Assembly: GCA_016647705.1 (NCBI GenBank)
Contig: CM028328.1
Span: 36,060,501 to 36,124,500 of the forward strand
Reading direction: 5' to 3'
Length of the DNA stretch: 64,000 bases
DNA from: Eucommia ulmoides
Taxonomy: Eukaryota > Streptophyta > Magnoliopsida > Garryales > Eucommiaceae
Shown here piece after piece: positions 11,031-22,922 of this stretch. The notes beneath the pieces are model-generated. The model did not search any database and was not told where the DNA came from. It saw nothing but the letters and a program-made list of their open reading frames with translations. Within the stretch, counting starts at the first letter, position 1, and each line of letters opens with the position of its first letter. The translations under genes and the position numbers were made by a program.

Positions 11031-11261
11031 TTTAAAATTAAACTTAGGGTATCAAATTACCCGATTTTTGTTACTATTTATTTGATTATTTATTCTTTTT
11101 GGAAGTCGGCATGGCTTCGGAACGTGTTCAGGAGTGAATTTAGGAATGTGGATACTTAGGGAAGTATTTTAAGTTTAAACACGTTAAACAAGCGAAGTGA
11201 AAACGTATGGGGTGGAGTCGTATTTTGAAAATTTGAGAAAAACATGAAAGTGGGAGCTTCA

Positions 11262-11665
11262 GGCCCACCGCCCAAGCGGTAAACCACCGTTTAGGCGGTA
11301 AAAATACAGAGAGGGTGTTTTTCAGTAAAAAAGGCCCACCGCCTAAGCGGTGAACCACCGCTTAGGTGGTAAAAATATAGGATGTGTGTTTTTCAGCAAA
11401 AACGGCCCACCCCCTATGCGGTGAACCACCGCTTAAGCGGTAAAAATACAGGATGCACTAAATTTTCAAAATATGCTCCACCGCTTAGGCAAAAAAAACC
11501 ACCGCCTAGGAAGATTAACAACAGAACAAAATGTTTTCACACTGGTGTAATTTCGCTTAGGCGAAAAAATCGTTGCCTAAGCAGAATTTCATCAGAAGGT
11601 TTGATTTTAAAGAAAAGAGTTCCACCGCTCAAGCGGTGAATCCACCACCTAAGCGGTGAACCTTC
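11262..11665 (+). repeat. 71-bp tandem repeat made of palindromes, internal region of B1
   Basis: GGCCCACC recurs at 11262, 11333 and 11404 (period 71). Each unit holds two CACCGCCTAAGCGGTG-type dyads that are also inverse to each other, separated by GGTAAAAATA and TGTTTTTCAG segments. Further dyads continue to 11665. The array lies inside the element, not in an LTR. Confidence 0.8.
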
Positions 11666-13815
11666 TGCTGTTAAAAACAACCCGTTCATTCAAAAATAGA
11701 AATCGTAAGGTTCCCTCCCCAAATCCTCCACCTTCTCTTTAAAACCTCACTCCCAAACCGTTCCAATACTAAAAAATCATCCTTCCATTACCAAAATTTG
11801 TGTTTTCCACCCCAAATCATCCACCACAAATCAATTTTCAACCCCATGTTCATAATTTTCTTTATCACTTTAGGATTTTGGTTTGATTTATGGTGATAAC
11901 TTACTTTCAGTGGATTGTTAAATTGTGTGAAACAAAATTGCATGCTACATTGTTCATATTTTGTTGAAACGTTATGATTAGTGTGTGCACTAGATCAGAT
12001 CCACAGGTTCATGTGCGACCGCTTTGGCATTGCAGCCGTATTTTTTACAACCGCCACAATTTTCATTCCGACGTGATAGTGGTGGAGAGGAATTTCCTGT
12101 CAGGTGAACAGTAGGGAATAAGTCTTATTCCTTAGGTATGTGTTCAACCCGTTTTGTTTGCATGCATGCTATATGTTTATTGGGTTCCCTGCTTTTGGAA
12201 CACTGCCATGTTCAGGCTTGGATGGTATGGAATGGATGATAGTTTAGTGGATGTTCATCCATTTTGATTTTTTTGTAGAAAAAGATGAACCATTATTTTG
12301 AGTATGTATTTTATTATTTTGAATGTTTTAGTTTTTAAATTTTTAGTTTAGTTTAGTTTAATTTTTGTTTTTGCATATTTAGTGTTAGATTAATTTATGT
12401 ATGTTAGTATTAGATTTAGTTTAGTATTGTGTATGTATAAAGTTGTGTTTGCATGTTTAGATGGGAGTTCATTTGGGCCAAGACCCGATGATGAGAATTA
12501 TCCCCAAATTGCATATTAAGGTCAGGGGTAATACCTTCCTTGTGTGTTTTGTGTGCTTAACATGTTGATTAGGTAAAAATTATCTCGATCCTAAAATTGC
12601 ACGACATTTGAACTCAATGTATAATTATCTGAACGATTAGACGTTGATTATTTAATATTAAGTTTATGATAGAAAATGAGGAAACTAGAACTTGATTTGG
12701 GGAAAACTTGAGGCGGAATCTTAGGTAAGGTAATTCCGGAGACGTGATTTAGGCCGTCAATTTTTCGCTTGAACCGTTGTAGCTAACCTGAAAATGTTAA
12801 TTCCTTATTTCCCCTGTCGAAGCCTATAACGTAATCAAATTCTGAAAACGTTTAAATACTCCTTTTATTTAAATTTTTCCTAAACCAATGTCGCTAAGCC
12901 TAATTTTAAAAATTGAGTGAAATCAAGTGAGCAGTCGGGTTTTTGATAAATTTTTATTGATTCGGTATTGGTGTATTCACTTGTCACTTTTGTATTTCTT
13001 TTTGCACGCTCCTAAAATAAGTTTGGGAGTGTGTTTCTATCATTTCTTTTTACATATTCCTAAAATTTTATAAATTCGAATAAGTTTGGGGGTGTGTTTC
13101 TCTAACTTCTTTTTGCACTCTCCTAAAACTGTAATAATTCGAATTAAATTAGGAATATGTAAAAAAAAAAAAAAAAAAAACGTGAATATAGTTTTCATTT
13201 TCTTCTCTTTCGACAAGTGAATACCAGGATTTTCATTTCTTATTCAGAGTTGTATTCTAAGAATGTGGGGTCATGAGAGAGGATAGCGACAAGAGATTTT
13301 ACCTCGGGTATCAATCGATTAAACCGATTTGCTATTTTTATTCCAGTGATACCCGTGGTCGTTCTCCAAAGCCAAACCAAGCCCTATTGATTTCTGTGAA
13401 TATCCGAGCCTACATTAGTGGATAGTATACTCCAATCAAGCGTATGGTTTTCCTGAATCCTTCAACGATTTAAATTATGAGCTTAACGATTGAATAATTG
13501 AATCCGGTATTTGACTAGTTATACATTTGAGTTCTGACACACACACTTGAAATGGATCTAGAATGGTTTTTATTGATATTGATCGTTGAAATTCTAGAAT
13601 ACCACTTGGTATGGGTTACTTCCCGAACTTGATCCGATTTAGGGATGTTAAGGGAGGAACAAATTAGTCATTTCGATTGAATTTTATATTTACATGCATA
13701 TACTTCTTTTGTGTTAGTTTAGTTTTTTTTTATTTTAGTTGGTTAGTTAGTTAGTTAGTTTAGTTTAGTGTTGGTGTTTTGCTCGAGGACTAGCAAAATT
13801 CTAAGTTTGGGGGTA
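11666..13815 (+). other. Noncoding 3' half of B1 internal region
   Basis: No ORF of note. From about 12450 the sequence parallels the tail of A1-A4 (GGGCCAAGACCCGATGATGA, TAAGTTTGGGGGTGTG, CAAGCCCTATTGATTT). Polypurine-like GTTTGGGRGTGTG occurs at about 13021, 13083 and 13804. An A run of about 20 lies at 13161-13180. The part 11700-12450 resembles nothing I know. Confidence 0.7.
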
Positions 13816-13820
13816 GGTTG

Positions 13821-14657
13821 TTACTCGCAACCAGAACTTGGGTGGAAAGTGGGAACGATACCACCTCTTTCGACCAACTAACTGCGGATGAAGCCTATTG
13901 GCTGTTTGAAGACATGGTCGGTTATGATTATTACTGTTGGAATTATTTAACAAGCTACCAAAGCTTGGGGGATAGTTTCACCACCACAGCGCCATGGATT
14001 GATACTCCAGTTCAAGATGTGGAGTCTTCTCCCCTAGGGAAAATGTTAGGTGAATTTATGGGAGAGACTCAGGCATTTTGGAGGGAAATGAATGACAGGA
14101 TCAATAAGTACGAGGATCATCTTGATTATATTGAGACGGTCTGTACCGACATCGATGTGACCATAACGTCTCCGCAGACGCAAATTGGTTAGCTAATCTA
14201 CTTTATTAAGGCTGAGTCAGATGTGGTAGCACTGGAAGATATACAAGATATATCATGTGAAAGCCACCGTGAAGAATAAAAAACGAGCGAAAGGAGCTTG
14301 GGAGAGTGCAACTATGATTATTCAAATGAGACGGGAACCCAAACATGGATCGATGATTGTGATTCTTCACCATTGGAGATCCAAATAGTGATGTGACCAC
14401 CGATCCAAAACAATCACATTTACGAGGATCCAATGTGGCTCACTTATCCTTCGCCGCTAAAAATAATGCTCTTTCATGCCCACCAAGCCCATGAGCCGGT
14501 AAAGAGTCTTGTTGAAAGCTTGGACCAAACAATGCCAAATCTCGCCAGTCTTGAGGGTGTAAAAAACCAAAACCCATACATAGTGTTGTAGGACACTTAC
14601 TATAGGCGTAAGTCTCTCTTTGAAGAGTACTTCTCCATGTCGGGCCAAGGACAATAA
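13821..14657 (+). pseudogene. Gag-like ORF of A1, second part
   Basis: The frame resumes with ATRTWVESGNDTTSFDQLTA and DEAYWLFEDM, equivalent to the K(T/S)ADEAYELLE block of Athila gag. An acidic region, an FWREMNDRINKYEDHLDYIE predicted coiled coil and ITSPQTQIG follow; the last resembles the LETQxGQLA motif near the C-terminus of Athila gag. A stop at 14192 truncates it. Beyond, other frames keep IYEDPMW-type and PLFEE-type pieces up to the family stop at 14657. No zinc knuckle is present. Confidence 0.7.
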
Positions 14658-15641
14658 ACCACGTGCTTCTTAGGAGGCAACCCAAGTAAAAAAATAAGTT
14701 AAATCCATTATTGCTGACTTGATTCAAAGGCGAGATTTTCTTACCTCCCAGGTACGTGTTCTAAACCCCCATCGTCGTTATAATGCTTTATGCTTTCATT
14801 GGGATCGCTGATGGGTCGTTGAGGATATTGTCCGTTTTAAGTTTGGTAGTGATATGTAGTATTTTAGTAAGTTTAAATATTGTTTAGTTTATCGTGTGCA
14901 TGTTTGTTTAGTGTAGGATGTGTATGTGTTTGTTGTTGTTGTTGCATGCTGAGTTTTGCGTTTATCTGGGCCATAGCTCGATGATGATATTACCCCCTGG
15001 TTGTTTTCGAGGTGAAGGGTAATGCCCATTTATATGTGTTTTGTGTGCTTGATAATGTCGTTTTGGTAAAAGTTATTGTAGATCCTAATTTGCACGAGCA
15101 CATAGACTCAATGTATAGCTATTCAATTAATTTGAGGATAATTATCGATTAACCAAACTCATGACAAACTTAAGCATTCTGGAACCTGATTTAGGGAAAA
15201 CTTGAGGCAAAATCCTAGGCGAGGTAGTTCAGGAGATATGATTTAGGTATTCATTTTGATCGCTTGAGCTTTTGAAGCTTACCTTGCAAAATGTTTATCC
15301 TTTGTTACCCTGTCTAAGCCTAAAATGCCATTTCAATTATGATCACATAACAAATACCCTGGCCATTGAACTTTTTCCAAACCTATATTTCTAAACTAAA
15401 GGCACAATTTGAGTGAATCAAGTTAGCATTCATATATGCTACTTGAAGTGAGCGATTGGGTTTAGGGCGAACTTCTGATTGGTTTGGTATTCAGGTACTC
15501 ACTTGTCATTTTTTTATTTCATTTTAACCACACCCATGAAATTGTAAAAATCGAATAAGTTTGAGGATGTGGTTTGTTAAAAAAAAAAAAAAAAACATAT
15601 GTAAATATCGTTCAATTTCAGTTTCTTTTGACAAGTGAGTA

Positions 15642-15929
15642 TGTAGGACCCCGACTTAGCAAGTACGTCATTAATAATTGCATTCCAGAGCATGGGAAAA
15701 TTTGGGGTAAAATTGGATTAATTAAAATTCAAATCAAACATTTAGGGGTCAAATTAGCAAATTTAGAAACAATAAATTTAAACTTAAGATTCAAGTTGAT
15801 AATTAATATCAAAATTTGAAAATATTAAGGATGAAATTATGATTGTAGAAACTTTTAAAAGTTGAAATTGATTAAAATAAGGATTGAAAGAAGTTAGGGG
15901 GAAGGAAAGTGCAATTTAACTAAAGTTTA

Positions 15930-15974
<45 letters not shown>

Positions 15975-18524
15975 CAGTGAGTATGTACACAATGGGAAGC
16001 CAGAGACGGAGCAGAGCGATACGGGAGACGTGGCAATCGAACGATCAAGCCTCAATCCACTAGTTTCATGCATATATATATATGTAATGCATAGATTAAT
16101 GATCAAAAATCCCCCAAGAAAAGTCCAGAACCGAAGAGAGAAATCCAGAGAAAGAGAGAGAAAGGAAGAGAGAGAGAGACTCGCCAGTGATTGTTCTAGC
16201 GCCGATCGTGTGGGGTTCGCCGGCGGTGAGTTGCGTGTGGCGTCTGGGTGTGTGTGGTCGCTGTTCTAGTCAACTATTATGTGGTGAATGTGTGTTTTGG
16301 AGTGTGGGTACTATTGTATGTGTTCGTCGGCGTGCATGTGTGTGTTTCCTGTTCGTCCAACGGTGACGGTGCAGACGGTGTGTATTTATGATTGTGTGTG
16401 TGATCGGCTTGTTTGTCGATTGTTCAGTGATCCGGTGGTATAGCTTTTGATCACTGGAGGTGAGTTAGAGAGAGAGATAAAGTGGATTTGGCCTAGAGGG
16501 TATGTTCTGTTTTGAGCTGCTGTTGTGTGTGGGTGATCATAGCCTGAGAGTATGTGTCGGCGATGCTGTGCAGGGTATGTGTGCGTTTCCTATTTTTGGT
16601 TGGCGGTGTAGCTATCGTCCGTTCTGGGTGTTTACGATCGGCATGGGAGGTTTGTGCGTCCGCTGATCTGATCAGCTCGGTCAGGTGTATTCTGTTCGCC
16701 AGCGGTGTGAGCGGTTTAACATGGAGGTGTTTGTTCGATGTGGTTGCTATTCGCTCCGGTAGTGGTTTGTACGTGGCCGTCGTTCCGCATGTGTTTGGGT
16801 ATGCGAGGTGTCGTTTGGTCGGTTGGTAGAGAAAGTGAGTAGGAATGGGCGTGATCGGAGCAGGGTCGGCTGTAGCGAGATTTCAAACAGAAGCAGAACA
16901 GAAATCGAAAAGAAAGAAAAATGAAGAAGAAAAGGAAAAAAATGGGGGATTTGCAGAAACCACCCTAGGAAAATCCAAAACCCATCTCGTGGCCATCAAA
17001 CGATTAGGAAACAGGTGAAATTTCAATCGATTATTAATTTTTGTTAAATTAAATTATTAGCATTAACGGTTTCGCAATCGTAATAGTAATCCCTGTAATC
17101 GTAATAATATGTTAATAACCGCAAATTTGAATAAATTGGTACAATATATATAAACAAGGCGAGATAGACAAAATAAATATCCTTCATAATAAAATAATTA
17201 GGAAATAGGAAATTACGGAACCTAGGGTCTGTATGGCATGATTAAGTTATTTTACCTAAAATATTAATTTAGGCCCTGTCACTAATAGGTTCGCAGACAC
17301 CGAAGCACGGTAGAGAATAGTCGGTAAAGGCTTTTGGGAGCGGAGCATCCGGTGAGTGTACTGTCTTCTTGTCAAACTATTTTTATATATATAAAAATGT
17401 GTGTAAAATGGTTTTACATGGACTGTATGATTTTATAAATGATATGGATCAAGCAGGTTTTGGGTAAGTTGAGGAAATAGATTTTCGTTAAATTATGGTG
17501 GTTTTCGAAAAGAAGGTGAAAATGGTTTTTCGTTGGATTTGGTGGTTTAAAAAAAAGAGTGGAAAATATCTATTTTTCTAAACATGTCTAATTTTCTAAA
17601 AATAAAGAGTGAAAAAATGGTTTTGGTAAAATCAGACGTTTCCTTTTAAAAGAAAGTAAGAAATATGATTTTTCGGATAAAACGTCGGTTTTGGAAAAGA
17701 GAGGTGGATGTGGGATCTGACGATGTTGATTAGACGATATCATTATGTTGTGATTTGATGATGATGTTGTTGATTTGATGATGTTATTGATTTTATGTCC
17801 TGCCGATGGGCGGTCTGGCAGGCGGTTGTTGATATTATATTCTGTCGATGGGTGGTACGGGTATATGGTTATTTGTCCTGCTAGGAAGGAAAATCTTACG
17901 GGTGGTACGGTATCGTTACAACTCCCGATCGTAAGATTAAAATGATCACTATGGCTAGCCAGTGAGTGGTGTGGTAGTGTGGTGGAGTGGTGTTTTGAGA
18001 TGTGGTGTTTTACTTATACTGGGTGATTTATTTTTTATTATGGTTAATGGTATTATTTTATATTAGATGGGTTGAATGGAACTTATACTTATTGGTTTAT
18101 TTTCACTACTTATATTATGGAAAATTTTACGAGTTACGTGTTGTTTATATACTTACGCTTGATCCATTGAGATGTTGTAGAAAGATTTATTATTACAAAA
18201 TATTTTTACTAAGAAGGCAGTACACTCGCAGGTGAAATAGCTAGGTGTTGGTTGATCCCCTACTGGCGCTAAATAGAGTTATGCGGGTCATGCAATAGAG
18301 TCATTTGAGAGAAATTTTGAGACGAGGTACCAGAGATGAATCTAAGTGAGATTCATGGGATTCGTTTTGTTGTTCTTATATTTGGGGTGGTGTGTCCCTA
18401 TCAGTTAGAATTATGTATATGTTGTATAGATCATTTGTTTGTATATTGTCATATTGTGGTTGTCTAGTCAGTTACGTGATGTCGTCGACCCCATGGTGAC
18501 GGGAGTCTGGGGTAGGGTGTGACA
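15642..18524 (+). repeat. 2.88-kb solo LTR of an unrelated LTR retrotransposon, nested in A1
   Basis: Starts TGTAGGACCCCGAC and ends GGGTAGGGTGTGACA, with an exact 5-bp duplication GAGTA at 15637-15641 and 18525-18529. Size, ends and the lack of any coding sequence fit a solo LTR. Length and end sequence suggest the Tekay/Del chromovirus lineage, which is my inference. It holds a TA microsatellite (about 15936-15973), a GA-rich tract (16136-16180) and a T/G-rich stretch (16200-16830) whose short ORFs look spurious. Strand is assigned by the TG...CA ends only and is not certain. Confidence 0.8.
15936..15973. repeat. (TA)n microsatellite
   Basis: About 19 perfect TA units inside the 2.88-kb solo LTR. 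Confidence 0.95.
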
Positions 18525-19119
18525 GAGTACGTCGATCTTAAATGATTGCTCGGGGTTGTTTCCAATTCATCTATGGGAGTTCGAGTGTGAGTGTGCCAAG
18601 TGTTGTTCTTTGGGTATCATTGAGTTAACGAAGTTAACCCGTTTTATATTCCCGATATACCCTTGGCCAAATGTTCCAAAATCAAACCAAGTCCTATTGA
18701 TCTTTTTGAACTTCCAAGCCTACATTAGTGGAGAGTAGAACCCAATCAGGCATATGGAAATCCTAGTCCTTTACGGTTTATGTCGTGAGTTTCATTGGTG
18801 GATAATCCAATCCGATTGTTGGATAGTTATATTATTGAGTCTCGCACACACACGTTAACAAGATCTGGAATGGAATTTACCATTATTGAATGTCAAAATT
18901 CTACAACATCACATGGTGCTTTTTACTACCTGAACTCGATATGATTAGGATTTGTTGAGGGAAAAATATTTTGGTCGATAAAAGAATTCAAAACTCATAT
19001 ATCGTTATGTTTAGATTGTTTGTGTTTAGGTTGTTCATGTCATTTAATTTAGTTGTGTTTTTCATTTGAGTGTGATTATTTTGCTCGAGGACTAGCAAAA
19101 TTCCAAGTTTGGGGGTATT

Positions 19120-20481
19120 TGATAGGTGTAATTTATCTATTTATTCCCAAGCTAGTCTTGTTAGTTTTCGAGTATTTTTATAGCATTTTTATATGTTTTT
19201 ATTTATTTTATCTTAAATTAGATATTTGGGGTAAAAATGGGCTAAAACAGTCTTTGAACGATCATATCAGAGCAAGTCGGTGGAAGAACGGTGGGAAAAC
19301 AAGCAAAGAGGCAAGATCTCAAAGCAGCAGACCCACCGTCGCGGCGATGAAAGTCAAGAGAGTTTGCTGAATGGACCACCGCCACTGTGGTGAACTCACC
19401 GCCGCGATGGTCAAAATAGAGAGAGTTTTTCTACTATTCACCGCTACAGCGATTAGCCACCACCGCAGCGGTGACCCTGCCGACATGCCCACCGACGCGA
19501 CGGTGACTCTGTAGATATTTTAGGATATTTTGAGATATTTTGATTCCTATAAATATCATCCCTATTCTCCCCAAACAAGAGGTTGACATTTTCGGGAGTC
19601 TTGAGAGCTCCAAGGCCATTCGACCAATAGAAGATCACCACGCGAAGAAGGAGGAAGTATTCTTGGAATGGTTTAAGCGGCGGATCTTCGGATAACGACT
19701 AAGTCTCCTCGTTTTTCTCTTCAATTCTTAGTTGGTTGAATGTTTGTATATATTTAGCTTGTATTTAGTTGTATTTAGGTCTACGACCATGTGTAGCTAA
19801 ACATATATTGTCTAGGACTTGATGTAATCCACGAAAACGTTGTTTGAAAAAATTTATGTTTTGTTAACAGTGGTTCATGTTTATCTGATTGGGTTTACTG
19901 TTTTGCCATGTTTATATGCTTGTTATGATATATGAAGAATACGGGGTTTGACACTTGGGAGAGGTAACCCCTAATTCGGGCTAGGGTTAAACACAACGCG
20001 ATGATCTAATAACCCGGGCGGGAGTTAGAAAGTGTGCAATCCATGAGGTTGAGACGAGACTCAGGTGGCCAAGTGTCCTATAGACGCTCGAGGGGGAGTT
20101 CGGCGTTAACACGAAGTTACATATTCACTCACTTTACACTCGGGAGAGGTAGTGAATAAAATTTCAATATCGAGATCGTAGGATAGGATGAACGCCATCA
20201 ATGTAAACTAGATTGAAACGAACATGTTTAAGTGAACGAAGTTAATCCCATAAACGTCATACCACTATATTAGTATATTAGATTAATTAACTTAGTTTAG
20301 TATATTATTGATATAAAAACTACATTTTTATCACCTAAATAAAGTTAAGTTATGATAATTATGGTACTCAGCGATAATCTCAACCAATTCCCATGGATAC
20401 AACAACCTTTACTCTTTCCACTGTACTAAAACTTGACCCATTCACTTGCGGTAAAAGTAGTGACGTATTTACGCGCTACCA
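19120..20481 (+). repeat. 3' LTR of A1
   Basis: Begins TGATAGGTGTAATTTATC after the tract GGGGGTATT and ends GCGCTACCA. It contains a palindrome array (about 19330-19510), a TATA box CCTATAAATATC (19545-19556) and a near-perfect leader stem (about 19745-19810). It differs from the 5' LTR at many sites, so A1 is not recent. Confidence 0.9.
19548..19554 (+). promoter_or_regulatory. TATA box of the A1 3' LTR
   Basis: TATAAAT in CCTATAAATATC, 30-40 bp after the palindrome array. The same position holds CTATAAAT in the 5' LTR (about 7774) and CTATAAAACCC in A3 (42028 and 46021). This places the palindromes in U3. Confidence 0.7.
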
Positions 20482-20486
20482 CCCAT

Positions 20487-21413
20487 CGTGTAGTGAGTTA
20501 TTTGAAGGACTTCTACGTTTATGAAATACATAGGGAGCTCTTCATTCCTTTAAATGTGCACATGATTCCTTCTCATTCTTTGTAGAACGTGCTCTAGTGT
20601 CCGTTTGAGTCACCCACTTTCCACGATAAAGCTTTCCACGGTGGTGTTCATTTTTCACTTCGCCCCTTTCTTTATGATGTCCTCCATGTGGTCCAGTTAG
20701 CGCCATCACAGTTAGTGCCCAGTACTTGAAGGCTGATGGTATTGTTTATCATTCTTTGTTTGCAAAATGGCATCCCTCATTTGCCTTATTTCTTCTGCTA
20801 TTTTTATAAGATTACTAGGAATGTGGCTCCACCTAATAGCTAGTATTAATTCCGGGCCTAGAATGGACAACTCATCATAGGGGTCTTGGAAGATAGCCTG
20901 AGGTGGAGGAACAGATGGGTCCTAGTGAAAGGGCCCTGAGAGTGACCCTTGGGAAGAGATAGGGCTCACCTAGTACTGATAAGGTGGAAAGACATGAGTA
21001 AGTTTGTAACTTTACTTACTTTTTGTATTGGATTGCCTCGCCTTTAATTTTTTTCTTCTTCTGCAAAGCTTCTCGTAAACCTAGCACTTAGCGAATAAAA
21101 GAAAACAGTGGTCACTCTTTCGTAAGGGCTTCCAAAGGCTGAGATGGATTTTGCCTTTCTCAAGGCTAATTTGTTTGATGTCCTCTTTTTCCACCTCTAT
21201 TGGACCTACTCGTCATCCTGATCTAGATTCTTCATCAGGATCTGAACCATCTCTTCCGAATGCATCATTTGGAGAAGAAGGTGAGGTCCTTATGCTCTTC
21301 CATTTTCTCGAATTATTTTTAGCTTCATCTTTCAGTAATGGTTGTCAATTTGTTTGGTGTAGAATTAATGGATGCCGAGACAGAGGTCATGTTGGACGTT
21401 AGGGATAGCGTAA
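20487..21413 (+). pseudogene. Antisense ORF of Tat element 1, middle piece
   Basis: One frame at about 20624-20790 reads FHDKAFHGGVHFSLRPFLYD then VLHVVQLAPSQLVPST, a stop in place of Trp, and RLMVLFIILC. This corresponds to the conserved block FxLHPFxxxVLxxxxLxPxQLxPNxWRxLxxF of the proteins that Pfam lists as putative gypsy-type transposon products. Further on, a serine- and acid-rich stretch (about 21180-21290) is followed by LMDAETEVMLDVRDSV, which continues across A2 into 26822. The homologous region in element 2 is about 59350-58300. Many stops and frameshifts. Confidence 0.7.
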
Positions 21414-22786
21414 TGATAGGTATAATTTATCTATATAGTTCCAAACCGATTTTGGTAGTTTTCGAGTATTATTATAGTGTTTTAATATGTTTTAATTCAT
21501 TTTTATTTGTTTGTATGTAAATCAGGTGTTTGAGACGAAAAGTAATGAAAATAATCGATAAACGAGCAATTCAGTGGAACGTCAGTGGAAGAACGGTAGA
21601 AAAATGAGCAAAAAGGCATGTTCTGGAATGTAGGCCCACCGCTGTAGTGGTAAAACCCCTACTGCAACGGTCAATTGAACATAAACCTTGTTCCCAACCA
21701 CCACTGCAGCAGTAAACTTCACCGCTGTAGCGGTCAGCTGCCAGTGGACCTACTGACTTCCCAGCGTTGCAGCAGTACTTCCCACCACTGCAGCGGTCCG
21801 ACACCAGCTGGAATAGATATTTTGGGATATTTTGGATCCCTTTTTTAATCCATTCTTTCCAAAAACAACAGGAACATTTTTTGGAGTCTTGAGAGCTCCA
21901 AGATCATATCAACCAAGAGAAGAACACAAATCCAAGAAGAGGAAATAAGATTAGAGCGATTTTTACAGACGTGAAAGCGTCAATTTTTCAGATTTGGCTA
22001 CTCTCGCTTTGTTCCTCTCTTTATTTCTTAGTTTGGTTGGTAGTTTTGATTATGTTTAGCTTGTATATTTTTGAATATAGGGTTATGTCCATGTATAGTT
22101 AAACATATATTGTCTAGGGTTTGATGTAGTTCATGAAAACGTGCTTTGAATAATTTAATGTTTTGTTAATGGTTGTTCTTCGTTATTCGATTATGTTTAC
22201 CATTTTATTACTTCCATTATATGCTTGTTATAATATATTGAGAATACGGGGTTTGATACTTGGGAGAGGTAACCCCAAATTTGGACTATGGTTTAAACAC
22301 AACGTGACGATCTAATGACTTGAGATAGTATTAGAAAGTATGCAATCCGTTAGGTTGGGGTGAGACTCATGTGATCAGTGTCATATAGACGCTAGACAGG
22401 GATGTCGACGTTGACGCGACGTCGCATATTCATTCACTTTATACTGGGGAGAGGTAGTGAGTGAGATTTCGATACCTAGATTGTCGGATAGTGTGAATGT
22501 CGTTAATGTAAACTAAATTGAATCGAACACGTATTAGTGAATGAAGTTAATCCTTAGATAATTTACTCCCACTAACGTCAATATTAGTATAATTAGTTTA
22601 ATTTAGTATATTTTATTAACAAAAATTTAATTTGAGTCACCTAGATAAAATCCGGTTATGACAATCGCAGTACTTAACTATAATCTAATCTAATCCCTAT
22701 GGATACGACAATCTTACTCTTCTCACTTTACTAAAACTTGACCCGTCCACTTGCGGTGAAAGTAGCGACGTTATATTTTGGTACCA
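21414..22786 (+). repeat. 5' LTR of A2
   Basis: Begins TGATAGGTATAATTTATC and ends TTGGTACCA. Palindrome array at about 21635-21803 with CCGCTGTAGCGGT and CCACTGCAGCGGTC units. The GGGAGAGG / GGGGAGAGG motifs lie at about 22260 and 22445. Confidence 0.92.
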
Positions 22787-22792
22787 AGTTTT

Positions 22793-22810
22793 TGGCGCCG
22801 TTGTTGGGGA
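22793..22810 (+). other. Primer-binding site of A2 (tRNA-Asp)
   Basis: TGGCGCCGTTGTTGGGGA matches the tRNA-Asp complement at 16 of 18 positions, 6 bp downstream of the LTR. Confidence 0.88.
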
Positions 22811-22922
22811 TTGGTTTTTAGATTGTTGTTGATATTGTGAGTAAATAACTTGATTTTAATTGAGGCATTTATTTTATTTTTAATTTTTTTTTAGTTTTCT
22901 TTGTCTTGCAAGGTACTTGAAA

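Larger units (their letters stand above)
9017..13815 (+). mobile_element. B1: Athila-like element with one LTR only, nested in A1
   Basis: 5' LTR 9017-10537, primer site 10544-10561, internal DNA to 13815 ending AAGTTTGGGGGTA. In relatives this tract lies immediately before the 3' LTR, but here A1 gag resumes at once. GGTTG precedes the LTR (9012-9016) and GGTTG follows the polypurine tract (13816-13820), which would be a target duplication around an element that lacks its 3' LTR. The internal region has a gag N-terminal relic (10799-11030), a palindrome and tandem repeat block (11262-11665) and a noncoding tail homologous to that of group A (about 12450-13815). Confidence 0.8.
7386..20481 (+). 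mobile_element. A1: complete non-autonomous Athila-like element with two nested insertions
   Basis: 5' LTR 7386-8721, degenerate tRNA-Asp primer site 8728-8745, gag-like ORF in two parts (8867-9011 and 13821-14657), noncoding tail (14658-15636 and 18530-19119), polypurine tract 19106-19119 and 3' LTR 19120-20481. The flanks CTCGT (7381-7385) and CCCAT (20482-20486) differ by two transitions and may be the target duplication. The single-LTR element B1 (9017-13815) and a 2.88-kb solo LTR (15642-18524) sit inside. Without them A1 is about 5.4 kb, the same as A2, A3 and A4. It has no protease, RT or integrase. Confidence 0.88.

Noticed and set aside
16030..16829. Short ORFs in a T/G-rich stretch, possibly a small secreted protein
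   Set aside because: They lie inside the 2.88-kb solo LTR with simple-sequence composition (GTGTGT, GAGAGA), and no start context or homology.
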